Part shown: positions 9,266 to 17,897 of the stretch, piece after piece
How the letters are laid out: each line of letters begins with the position of its first letter
How positions within the stretch are numbered: position 1 is the first letter of the stretch
Assembly (NCBI GenBank): GCA_024636645.1
Contig: JAGXGR010000012.1
Location: 1 to 33,412 of the forward strand
Reading direction: 5' to 3'
Source of the DNA: Legionella sp.
Lineage (GTDB): Bacteria; Pseudomonadota; Gammaproteobacteria; Legionellales; Legionellaceae
Length of the DNA: 33,412 nucleotides
Position numbers and translations under genes: made by a program
Notes under the pieces: generated by a model
Told to the model about the DNA's origin: nothing
Databases searched by the model: none
What the model saw: the letters and a program-made list of their open reading frames with translations, nothing else

Positions 9266-10573
9266 ATGTCAATGATAAATTTTTTAATACACACAGCTTC
9301 ATTCAGTAATAACCCAGTAAAATTTGCACAAGATTATCACAAGAAAGCCGGCTCGCCGTTTTTATTACAAATGACGCCAAAACATGGCGTATGGGTATCA
9401 GGAACAACCCAGGCGGCTAAAACCTTATTCTCAGCAAAGCCTGACAGTTTTACAAGCTTTGAGCCATCCGATCCGCTTAAAATTCTTACAGGCCCTCATT
9501 CCCTGATATTAGCAAACGGCAATGAACATTTATGTGAAAAGCAAGCCATGGCGCCTGTTTTTCATGGCGATAATTTACACCGGCATCTTGAAATCATGCG
9601 CTTGCACACCCTTTCTGATATGCAGAACTGGCGAGAAGGCATGCCAATCGATTTAACTTATACAATGAAAAGTATCACTTTAAATATTATTTTAACGGTG
9701 ATTTTTGGTGTCGATGATCCAGGGCAATTATCACTGTTTAGAGACAAGACTTTTACGCTTTTAAAGCACTACACGCCCTCATTAATGTTCATACCGATGT
9801 TAAGGCAGCGATACTGGAATCCCTGGCGGAATTTTTTAAAAGCACGAGGGGCTTTTGATGACTTATTATTAACAAAAATAAACGATGCCCGACAATCTGT
9901 ACAAACAGATAAGCATGATATTTTAAGCAAACTGGCTAACCTGACCTTATCCAATGGCAAACAATGGACAGAAGCTCAATTGCTTGATCAATTAAGAACC
10001 TTATTGATTGCCGGCCATGAAACATCCGCAACGGCTTTAGCCTGGGCGCTTTTTTATATCCTTTCAAACCCCGACATTGAATACAAATTACGAACGGAAC
10101 TGGAATCATCTTCAGTTAATTATTGTTTAGAGAACATCATCAAACTGCCCTATTTGACTGCCGTATGCCAAGAGGCTTTGAGAATCCACCCCGTGGTACC
10201 TATCATCATAAGGACACTGAATAAACCATTTGAATTCGAAGGGAAATTATTAAATCCTGGTGAAAATATCGGCTTATCAATCACCCTGCTGCACTCAGAT
10301 AAACAATTTTGGCAAAACCCGGAGCAGTTTAATCCTGAGCGTTTTATTGAAAACAAGTTCACAAATTATCAATACATTCCTTTTGGCGGCGGCAGCAAAC
10401 GATGCCTTGGTGCCAGCTTTGCCCTGTTTGAAATGAAGATCATTTTAGCAACGATTCTGCTGAATTCAACAATGTCCATTACTGCTTCCAAAATAATGCC
10501 GCCAAAATTGTACGGTTTGACTATGGGTCCAAGAAGACCCATTTCAGCGACGATCAAATCTTGCTCACCCTAA
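9266..10573 (+). CDS. Cytochrome P450
   Basis: I-helix AGHETSATAL, EALR (ExxR), heme-binding FGGGSKRCLGASFA; aaagga RBS upstream of ATG 9266 (ORF track starts at TTG 9260). Confidence 0.95.
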   Translation: MSMINFLIHTASFSNNPVKFAQDYHKKAGSPFLLQMTPKHGVWVSGTTQAAKTLFSAKPDSFTSFEPSDPLKILTGPHSLILANGNEHLCEKQAMAPVFHGDNLHRHLEIMRLHTLSDMQNWREGMPIDLTYTMKSITLNIILTVIFGVDDPGQLSLFRDKTFTLLKHYTPSLMFIPMLRQRYWNPWRNFLKARGAFDDLLLTKINDARQSVQTDKHDILSKLANLTLSNGKQWTEAQLLDQLRTLLIAGHETSATALAWALFYILSNPDIEYKLRTELESSSVNYCLENIIKLPYLTAVCQEALRIHPVVPIIIRTLNKPFEFEGKLLNPGENIGLSITLLHSDKQFWQNPEQFNPERFIENKFTNYQYIPFGGGSKRCLGASFALFEMKIILATILLNSTMSITASKIMPPKLYGLTMGPRRPISATIKSCSP

Positions 10574-10580
10574 GAATGCT

Positions 10581-10656
10581 GTAGGGTGGCGCAAAGCGCA
10601 GCGTGCCCACCACTCGACTGGTGGGCATGTCGCTACGCTCCTTTGCGCCACCCTAC
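10581..10656. repeat. REP-like hairpin gtagggtggcgcaaa…cccacca / tggtgggc…tttgcgccaccctac
   Basis: 15-bp outer arms perfectly complementary, 8-bp inner arms; lies just after the P450 stop codon. Confidence 0.88.
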
Positions 10657-10857
10657 GCGGCTGTGTTCTGTTTTTAAACTTTGATGCACTTGCCCTGAAA
10701 GCTTGACCAACGTCATGTTGTGTATGTAGAATTCGAATACATCAAGCCCCCCTTGTCCGGGGATCGATACGAACCGATTTTATAATTTAATAAATAAACA
10801 GCAGATGGATATGTTGCTGCAATGGCCTTAACAGGCTCTTTTTAAAAGGAATTTTTA

Positions 10858-12036
10858 ATGACCCTGGCAAAACAGATTTTAAGTACTCATGTAGCATTCA
10901 TATTGCTAAGCTGCATGAATTCAGGTAATGCGGCTCCAACTTCGAATATTAAAAATCAAAAACCATCGCAGGACTTATTGTCTGGTAAAATGGTAAAGAA
11001 AGAACAAACAAATAATAAGAGCGGATTTTATGCGGGCTTATTATTTATTCAGCCCTCTAGTGACAATTTAAAGTATGCGACTTTTGTTTCAGGGACGCAA
11101 CCTTATTACCAAAGCTGGCATTATCAAGCCATTAATCCAGATTATTCCCCTGCTTTTGAATTAGGATTTAATTATGCCATTCCACAAACGCTCTATGGCG
11201 CGGCGGTTAATTGGATTCATTTAAACTCAAGTGATTCTTCATTTAAACAAGCTTCGCGCAATACAGATTTAACTACCGTTGAATTTGTTGCACCGCCTTA
11301 TGAAATGAGCCCCCCGGTGTTTGGAATAAAAAGAGCAGACAGCACAGTGGATTTTGATTTTGATGGCGTATTATTAAATGCTGAAAAATTAGTTGTATAC
11401 AGTCCTCATTTACAAGCCAGGTTTTTTGGTGGCCTTAATATATTAAGACTGGACCAAAAAGTTACCACAACATTCAGTGATTACGCCGGTACGCCACCTA
11501 CACCGTATAGCTACCCTCTTCCACCTGATCCCTCTTTTTCATTTAAGACTGAAAATGTCTCGGAGTATTTGGGTGCCGGACCCGATTTAGGGCTGAATAT
11601 TCAATACCAATTGGACTCGGGCTTTGGAGTCATTGGTCAATTTTTAGGGTCACTTACCGTTGGCGTCATTAAGGCTCAGGATAATTTTACCTCAACCTCC
11701 GCTCGTTTAACGGCACTTGGAATTGGAACCAGTCACCAAAAAATCACCGCGCCAAACGCTACGCAAGTGGTTCCTGGCGTAGATGGTAAACTGGGTTTAT
11801 TTTATAATTATATTGGCAAAGACTTACCCCATATCAATATAGAAGCCGGTTATCGGGTGGCAGCCTACCTTAATGCAATATCAACGGTTAGTCCTAACAC
11901 ACTGGTCCAGCCCGGCACGGTGATTGTAACACCGGAATTTTCAACGGGTACCATGGCGATAGTATCAACTGACGCCCGAAGTCGACCCTTTTATTTTAAT
12001 GGGCCTTACATCAACCTGAAACTAACCATGGCATAG
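10858..12036 (+). CDS. Legionella major outer membrane protein (MOMP)-family beta-barrel
   Basis: Signal peptide-like N-terminus; GFYAGLLFIQPSSDNLKYA…; C-terminal alternating aromatic/hydrophobic strand GPYINLKLTMA. Confidence 0.8.
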   Translation: MTLAKQILSTHVAFILLSCMNSGNAAPTSNIKNQKPSQDLLSGKMVKKEQTNNKSGFYAGLLFIQPSSDNLKYATFVSGTQPYYQSWHYQAINPDYSPAFELGFNYAIPQTLYGAAVNWIHLNSSDSSFKQASRNTDLTTVEFVAPPYEMSPPVFGIKRADSTVDFDFDGVLLNAEKLVVYSPHLQARFFGGLNILRLDQKVTTTFSDYAGTPPTPYSYPLPPDPSFSFKTENVSEYLGAGPDLGLNIQYQLDSGFGVIGQFLGSLTVGVIKAQDNFTSTSARLTALGIGTSHQKITAPNATQVVPGVDGKLGLFYNYIGKDLPHINIEAGYRVAAYLNAISTVSPNTLVQPGTVIVTPEFSTGTMAIVSTDARSRPFYFNGPYINLKLTMA

Positions 12037-12101
12037 CCGTTTAAGCCTCTGTATGCACAACGAATGCCAATCTCCCTGGTTTATATTTTTTGAGGATATT
12101 A

Positions 12102-13403
12102 ATGAAACAACAGACAAACGGCATGCCATTATTCATTGCCTGTGTGCTGATATTCAGCACACCACTGCTTGAAGCCGCTCAGGCTAAATTTAGCATCACG
12201 CCGCTGGCGGGCACAGTGACTGCGATGTTATTGCCCGGTAATTTCACAGAAACAGTCCAATACCAGGTGAAAAACAATACCAAAATAACAAGACATTTGA
12301 CCATGGTCGGGATAACAGGTGTTAAACAAACAACGAACGGCAGTGGGGTGTGTGGCAACCCTTTTACTTTAGCGCCACAACAAACATGCACGTTGAATCT
12401 GACAATTAATGGCAGCCAAATACCCTCTTCAGGAATCACGGGCGGCCCTGTGGTTTGCAAAACGAAAAGTCCTGCTGACTCCAGCCCTAATCCCTTTTTA
12501 TGTTCACAACCCAATATTGAAAACACACTCGCGGTATCGGTTACATCTGCAGGACAACATGCCTACATTGCCAATCAACTTAACAACAGTATTTCCGTAT
12601 GCCAGGTAAACCCTTCTTCTGGCTTTCTAAGTCAATGCACCATAACACCTACGGGTTTTTCAAAACCGGAAGGCATTGGTTTCAACCCCACTGGAACTTT
12701 TTTCTATGCCGCAAATCCAGGTGATAAATCCATTACCGTTTGCAACGTTAACCAGACAAGCGGTGCATTAAGCGGGTGTGTGGATGCAGGAGGCGCTGGC
12801 TTTGATTTGCCCGATGCCATAGCCTTTAGTCCTGATGGCGCCATACTTTATACCTCTAACTTTTTCGATCACACTGTATTGGCCTGTTTAGTTGATGCGA
12901 GCACTGGCAAACTCAGCGTTTGCAATCAGAATATGCACGCGACATTGATGAAGCCCGCAGATATGACACTTAATTCCGATGGTACTCTAGCCTATGTTGT
13001 TAATAGAGGAGCCAACACGACGTCTGTGTGCAAAGTATCTGGTCAAGTTATAAATGCCTGTGATGACAGCTCGGGGGCTAACTTTAATGAACCTGAAGGG
13101 GTGACATTGAGTCCGGCGGGTTTGCATGCATACATTGCTAATGCTGGCGATAAAAAAATCATTCTTTGTGATGTCCGTCAAGATGGCACCGGTCTATTAG
13201 ATAATTGCTCAGCAACCAATGGAGAATTTACTGGGACAGGCAATGTTGGATTAAACAATATTGGTACGTTGGCTTACGTTCCGAATGAACTTCTAAACGA
13301 AGTTTTTGTATGCAGCGTCAATACAATTAACGGTGCGCTATCAGATTGCAAGCGATCCCATGGCACCGGATTTGCAGGACCCGCAGGTGTTGTGCTTCAT
13401 TAG
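12102..13403 (+). CDS. Secreted beta-propeller (YVTN/lactonase-like) protein with N-terminal Ig-like/adhesion-type domain
   Basis: Signal peptide; about 6 repeats of type AYIANxxxxxIxVCxVxxxxGxLxxC; RBS gagga before ATG 12102 (ORF track begins at TTG 12090). Confidence 0.8.
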   Translation: MKQQTNGMPLFIACVLIFSTPLLEAAQAKFSITPLAGTVTAMLLPGNFTETVQYQVKNNTKITRHLTMVGITGVKQTTNGSGVCGNPFTLAPQQTCTLNLTINGSQIPSSGITGGPVVCKTKSPADSSPNPFLCSQPNIENTLAVSVTSAGQHAYIANQLNNSISVCQVNPSSGFLSQCTITPTGFSKPEGIGFNPTGTFFYAANPGDKSITVCNVNQTSGALSGCVDAGGAGFDLPDAIAFSPDGAILYTSNFFDHTVLACLVDASTGKLSVCNQNMHATLMKPADMTLNSDGTLAYVVNRGANTTSVCKVSGQVINACDDSSGANFNEPEGVTLSPAGLHAYIANAGDKKIILCDVRQDGTGLLDNCSATNGEFTGTGNVGLNNIGTLAYVPNELLNEVFVCSVNTINGALSDCKRSHGTGFAGPAGVVLH

Positions 13404-13490
13404 CGCTTCGATTTTGTGTAGTGACACCGTGAAATAATTTTCCAAATATATCACCGCATTCCCGGATACAGCTTCGCCTCCATCCGGGCC

Positions 13491-13637
13491 ACAAATGACA
13501 CCGTAGCCCGTAAGAAGCGAAGCGTATTACGGGAACACCATACCAAATGAAGAAATAATTTTCCAAATGATCATCGCATTCCTACAAATGACACCGTAGC
13601 CCGTAAGAAGCGAAGCGTATTACGGGAACACCATACC
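13491..13637. repeat. REP-type direct repeat: two 54-bp copies (13491-13544, 13584-13637) of acaaatgacaccgtagcccgtaagaagcgaagcgtattacgggaacaccatacc
   Basis: Copies identical by eye; each carries the hairpin cccgtaa…ttacggg; a related hairpin cccggat…atccggg lies at about 13461-13488. Confidence 0.92.
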
Positions 13638-13750
13638 CAATAACGAAATAAATTTTAAAATGATTATCACAATCCTGCGAATAAATTTCTTGCAGGTGCA
13701 GTAAAACATGATACAATGAGCGCTGTCGGAGATCAACATGATTTATCTTA

Positions 13751-15460
13751 ATGCATGATATAGAAAAAAAATTATTTTTAGCTGTTCGTAAAAACCAGGA
13801 CATCAGTTCACTGCTCTCACTAATGGATGACTGCGACCAAGCCAGTTTTAATGCCCGTGATGCCCAGGGCAATACTATTCTTCATCACGCCATTTTACAC
13901 AAGTCCAGACAATCCTTCGAGATGTTGTTCGAACACTTAAAAAATACACCGGATATTTTATTTCAAACCAACCATGAAGATCTTACAATTTTTTCATTTG
14001 CTCTTTCAAAATCTGAACATGGTTATGCTCAATATATATTTGAGAGGATTGAGGAAAATACCTCTCTTGAAAAAGTCATCGCTTCGTTTTTTCTGGTAAA
14101 AGAAGGCAGTCCATTCCATTTGGATATCCAGCAGAGCAATCCTGGTTTTTTTAATTTTCTTAACGCAAAACTAAAAGACCATCCTGATTTTATTAAAATA
14201 TTGAACCATCCTGATAGAAATAAAAATACAGCATTGCATTTAGCAGTACATACAAAAAACATAAATTATATTGCCTGGTTTCTTAATTCTGGCGCAGATT
14301 TCTATAAGAAAAATGACGCAGACGAAATGAGCATTGACCTCATAGAGAGCAATAATCTGTTATTTCAAGTATTCAAGCTGCTGGATAATACAAGAAAGGA
14401 AGCCATTTTAAAATATTACCGCAACAAGTTATTCTTTCATCTTGAGGATATAGAAACAAAAACCTTGTATTTCAAGTTAGCTTCACTTCATAGTCTTCAG
14501 GCACGAATAAAAGCGGAGCTTGAATTTAATCCGAAGGTACCACTGCAAACTGCCAAGAACCCGAAAAAGCGGCTCCCTGCAGCAATCCTATACTCTGAAA
14601 TTATTCCGCCGTTTTACCGAAAAGCTATAGTCGAAAAAGAAGAAGCACTGAACATCGTTAGACTATCTGATAAAAAAAACGGTTTATACTATAAAAAGCA
14701 ACAACGCCTGGAACAAAATTACTGGCTTGCAACAGTGCAAATCAAAAAATTGATACTCGCTAGTCAAGAAATAAAACCCGAGCTAAGACCTGTTTCAAGC
14801 ACCCATCCTAAAACTCGGCGCTTTATAGCATTTTTAAGTTCCCAGGAAGATACTGCTAAAATTCTCATATTTCTATCACCATTCGTATGGGCATTTGGAT
14901 CTATGATCGTTCTTTCTGCCGTTTTTGCACCTCTGCTTACAGTGACTATATTCTTAATTCCAAGTTTCTTATCACTAAGCATGACAATGATAGGTGTTAT
15001 TCCTTTAGTAGTCGGACCGATTCTGGAAAAGTTTTTAAATTATATTGAAAAACCAAAAGTTCACTCTAAGGCATTTGAAGATTTTAAATCTGAATTGCTG
15101 GCTTTAAAAAATACCTTAATGGCTTTAAAGGAAAATAATCCAAGCCTGCAAAAGGTCTTAGATGAAATAGATAAACAAATTCAAACGCTAAAGGACGTAG
15201 ATGTTTTATTAACCGATCAAGTTGAGACTATTCTGGATGAAATCAATGCCAGTTTAACGGACATTGGATTGGTTTCTTTAGCTCAAACGGGTGAAATTAA
15301 TTACGCTGTTCATCAACCCGAAACCAAAGGTAGAAGTCATTATCCCCAAAAATGTTTACAAACAGTGATTGGATTTTTTCATAAAAAAACAGAACAAAGC
15401 CGTGATCACTCCCTTCCACATGATGAACATTCCAACGAAACAATAGCATGCAGAAAATAA
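13751..15460 (+). CDS. Ankyrin-repeat protein with C-terminal hydrophobic segments; candidate secreted effector
   Basis: ARDAQGNTILHHAILHKSRQSFEMLFE and DRNKNTALHLAVHTKNINYIAWFLNSGAD ankyrin motifs; hydrophobic stretch ILIFLSPFVWAFGSMIVLSAVFAPLLTVTIFLIPSFLSL. Confidence 0.75.
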   Translation: MHDIEKKLFLAVRKNQDISSLLSLMDDCDQASFNARDAQGNTILHHAILHKSRQSFEMLFEHLKNTPDILFQTNHEDLTIFSFALSKSEHGYAQYIFERIEENTSLEKVIASFFLVKEGSPFHLDIQQSNPGFFNFLNAKLKDHPDFIKILNHPDRNKNTALHLAVHTKNINYIAWFLNSGADFYKKNDADEMSIDLIESNNLLFQVFKLLDNTRKEAILKYYRNKLFFHLEDIETKTLYFKLASLHSLQARIKAELEFNPKVPLQTAKNPKKRLPAAILYSEIIPPFYRKAIVEKEEALNIVRLSDKKNGLYYKKQQRLEQNYWLATVQIKKLILASQEIKPELRPVSSTHPKTRRFIAFLSSQEDTAKILIFLSPFVWAFGSMIVLSAVFAPLLTVTIFLIPSFLSLSMTMIGVIPLVVGPILEKFLNYIEKPKVHSKAFEDFKSELLALKNTLMALKENNPSLQKVLDEIDKQIQTLKDVDVLLTDQVETILDEINASLTDIGLVSLAQTGEINYAVHQPETKGRSHYPQKCLQTVIGFFHKKTEQSRDHSLPHDEHSNETIACRK

Positions 15461-15481
15461 GCGTCTAAGCAACATCTTATA

Positions 15482-16250
15482 TTTTTTGGGTGCAACTCTC
15501 ATATTTGCAATGCCGTCCCCGCGCAGACACATAAGCGTCAACTTAAGGGGAAGCTGAATATAAAAATTTTATAGATTAACAGGGAGCTAAAAAATGATAA
15601 GGTTTACCCCGCCCCCGTTCGTGCTGAGGAGGCGCGAAAACGGAATGGCCGGATAAAAAAAAGCCCTGCGCGCCGTCTCGAAGCATATACACAGGCGCTA
15701 ATCAACGGAGTTATATATGTATATGTTTTGGGTTTATATTCTTCAATTGTAATGATAAAAGCTATTATACGGGTCATACTGATAATTTAGAAAGACGACT
15801 TGCACAGCATCAAAATAAAATAATCTCCAGTTGTTACACAAGCACACATTTGCCAGTTAAGTTAATGTATTCACAAGCGTTTTCTACACGAGTAGAACCG
15901 TTGGCTTCTGAAAAAAAATACAAGGATGGAATCGCAGAAAAAAGAGACATTGATAAAGGGGACTGGAATGCATTATCGGTGTCTGCTTCGAGACGGCGCG
16001 TTGGACTTTGTACCACCTTATTGCACCGTTTTGCGCCTCCTCAGCACGAACGGGAGCGGGATAAACCGTATCATTTTTTTCGATCCCTGTTTGATGTAAA
16101 AAACGCTTTTATTCAGCTTCCCTTAAGTTGACGCCTGCGCTGGAACGACAACATTGAGTCAAATTAGTCGAAAATGGACTGTTGACACAAAGTCATCCTA
16201 TATAACAACGGCTGTTTCTTTACCTATGTGAGAGTTGCACCCTATTTTTT
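15482..16250. mobile_element. Nested inverted-repeat element carrying a GIY-YIG nuclease pseudogene
   Basis: Four nested arm pairs: 15488-15501/16229-16242 (gggtgcaactctca); 15535-15559/16111-16134 (gcgtcaacttaaggg(g)aagctgaat); about 15589-15643/16026-16080; 15669-15685/15984-16000 (cgcgccgtctcgaagca). Confidence 0.7.
15717..16131 (+). pseudogene. GIY-YIG endonuclease-like gene, frameshifted
   Basis: Frame 1 MYMFWVYILQ then stop; +1 frame continues CNDKSYYTGHTDNLERRLAQHQ…VKLMYSQAFSTRVEPLASEKKYKDGIAEKRDIDKGDWNALS; an extra T at caaTtgt (about 15747) explains the shift. Confidence 0.75.
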
Positions 16251-16328
16251 CCTAAATCTTCCACCGCTTGTTGTTGCTAAGAAAAAAAATAAAATGTGCG
16301 GTCCAACTTTTCAATAGTTAATCTGGTC

Positions 16329-17189
16329 TTATTTTAACAAACGAAAATCTTTTCGTGAAAGGAAATCGGGCCTTGGTGTCTGATCAACAAACGCCTCTCT
16401 AACCGGTTTATTATTGACGCTGTTATAAACAAAGAAAAGATTTTTCCTGTCATAAGGCGAAATATTGCATTCATGAAGCACTACCGTGCCTGGAGGGCCG
16501 TATACGCCTTTTATTCCATTCTGATCGGTCATTTTTTTCATAGCTTCTTTGCTGGGAATGCCTAGCACCTGCTTGCGCAGTGATTGTTTATAGTTATCAT
16601 CTGGCGTTGCACCTGCACAGCCGATAAATATTTTATGCGAGCCAGGAACTACAAAAAGAGAACCATTATGTTCGTTATTTTCAGTTAAAAATATCCAGCC
16701 TGTCACCATTCGCATCCGAGGAATCGCATCCTCTGCATGCCATGTTTCAAAGTCGGAATGCCAGGAAAATGACTTGCCGTCAAAAGCTGATTTTACATTG
16801 ATACGTGAATGATGGATATACAGCTCATCATCAAGAATCTGTTACGCACTGCCCAACAAAGGGCCACTGCAGGCAAGCTCATAAAAGATGTCATTGTATT
16901 TATCAGGCGAGAATATCGATCTTACCACATCCGTGTCAGGCTCAAGTATTAACTCGTCATGGCCCTTTAACTGTTTTTTTAGTAGAGGAAGCTCTTTAAG
17001 AATAGGTTGAACCCAGTCCTGCAAAACGCCTTCCAAAACAAGATATCCGTTCTCATTAAAAAACCGTAACTGCTCTTCATTCAAATAGCCCTGTTTATCA
17101 AAGGCACCATAAACCACCGGATCCTGGCGTTCAATATAGGATTCCTTTTCTTTCCGTGTAGGATATCTATCATTTTCGAAGATTAACAT
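16329..17189 (-). pseudogene. ectD: Ectoine hydroxylase-like (EctD, phytanoyl-CoA dioxygenase superfamily) pseudogene with in-frame stop
   Basis: [20 protein letters not shown] matches the EctD signature; TAA at 16842-16844 interrupts an otherwise continuous frame ([42 protein letters not shown]…); RBS aggag before ATG 17189. Confidence 0.8.
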
Positions 17190-17373
17190 ATCCACTCCTG
17201 TTATACGTTTATCTATCTTCAATTGTTTTTCGTAACCTATTGATTTTTATAGCTTTAAGATAATACGTTTACATTCCGTCTATTATCAAGATAGTTGTAT
17301 TCCGTTACATTCGCAAGCGACACGCCTGCGGTTGATGATCAGTGTCAAATTCTACCGTATTTTACCGGAGCGC

Positions 17374-17615
17374 CGTAGCACCGTAGCCCGTAAGGAGCGA
17401 AGCGTATTACGGGATCCAGAACGCTTCAAGCGATTTATCAGTTCTTTTCCAGTGGCAGATCCAGCTTCATCCAATATCAAAATGGAAAGTATCATCTTAA
17501 ATAGTATTTTAAAGGTGATTTTTGGCGTGGATGATCCAGGGCAATTATCACTGTTTTAATCCTGAGCGCCCGGATGGTTTCGTAGCTCGTAAGGAGCGAT
17601 AGCGTATTACGGGAA
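17374..17615. repeat. Two REP copies (about 17382-17413 and 17581-17612) bracketing chimeric gene fragments
   Basis: gtagcccgtaaggagcgaagcgtattacggg and gtagctcgtaaggagcgatagcgtattacggg. Confidence 0.85.
17415..17567. pseudogene. Chimeric gene scrap: piece of the NHLM ABC-transporter gene (like 18377-18460) fused to pieces of the P450 gene (like 9663-9739 and 10328-10341)
   Basis: Direct nucleotide matching by eye, e.g. gatgatccagggcaattatcactgttt shared with the P450 gene and tccagaacgcttcaRgcgatYtatcagttctttt shared with 18377 onward. Confidence 0.85.
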
Positions 17616-17897
17616 CGTTCAGATATACTTTGAAAGCGTTTGGCCCAGTGCAAAAAAATATACGTTTATAGGGTTAAAAAGCCTACCGCGGCGACTTTTT
17701 CGCCAAAATTATGACTGCATCATTAAAATAAATTCACATTTTTGACATAGCCAGCTTGATAATGCACAAAAAGTAGTCTAATTGTTAAGTTGGTAAAGCG
17801 ATTTTAAATTAACAACTCTTCATTATTGTTTAAAAAATCTTTTACTTTTAAATAAGAAAGCAAGTTAAGTATCGCATAATTAATTAAGGAGTATATA

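Noticed and set aside
10381-10420. Lys instead of Arg in the P450 heme motif (FGGGSKRCLG)
   Set aside because: Possibly within natural variation of P450s; not treated as evidence of altered function
12179-12526. 115-aa minus-strand ORF in the beta-propeller gene
   Set aside because: Antisense shadow ORF, no RBS or recognised domain
13327-13872. Two minus-strand ORFs sharing YGVPVIRFASYGLRCHLW
   Set aside because: The shared peptide is just the duplicated 54-bp REP read in translation; the ORFs overlap real plus-strand genes
16805-16999. 64-aa plus-strand ORF in the ectD region
   Set aside because: Antisense to the ectD-like pseudogene, no homology or RBS
17332-17559. 75-aa plus-strand ORF containing MESIILNSILKVIFGVDDPGQLSLF
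   Set aside because: It is REP plus gene-scrap sequence; reported as a chimeric pseudogene fragment, not a gene
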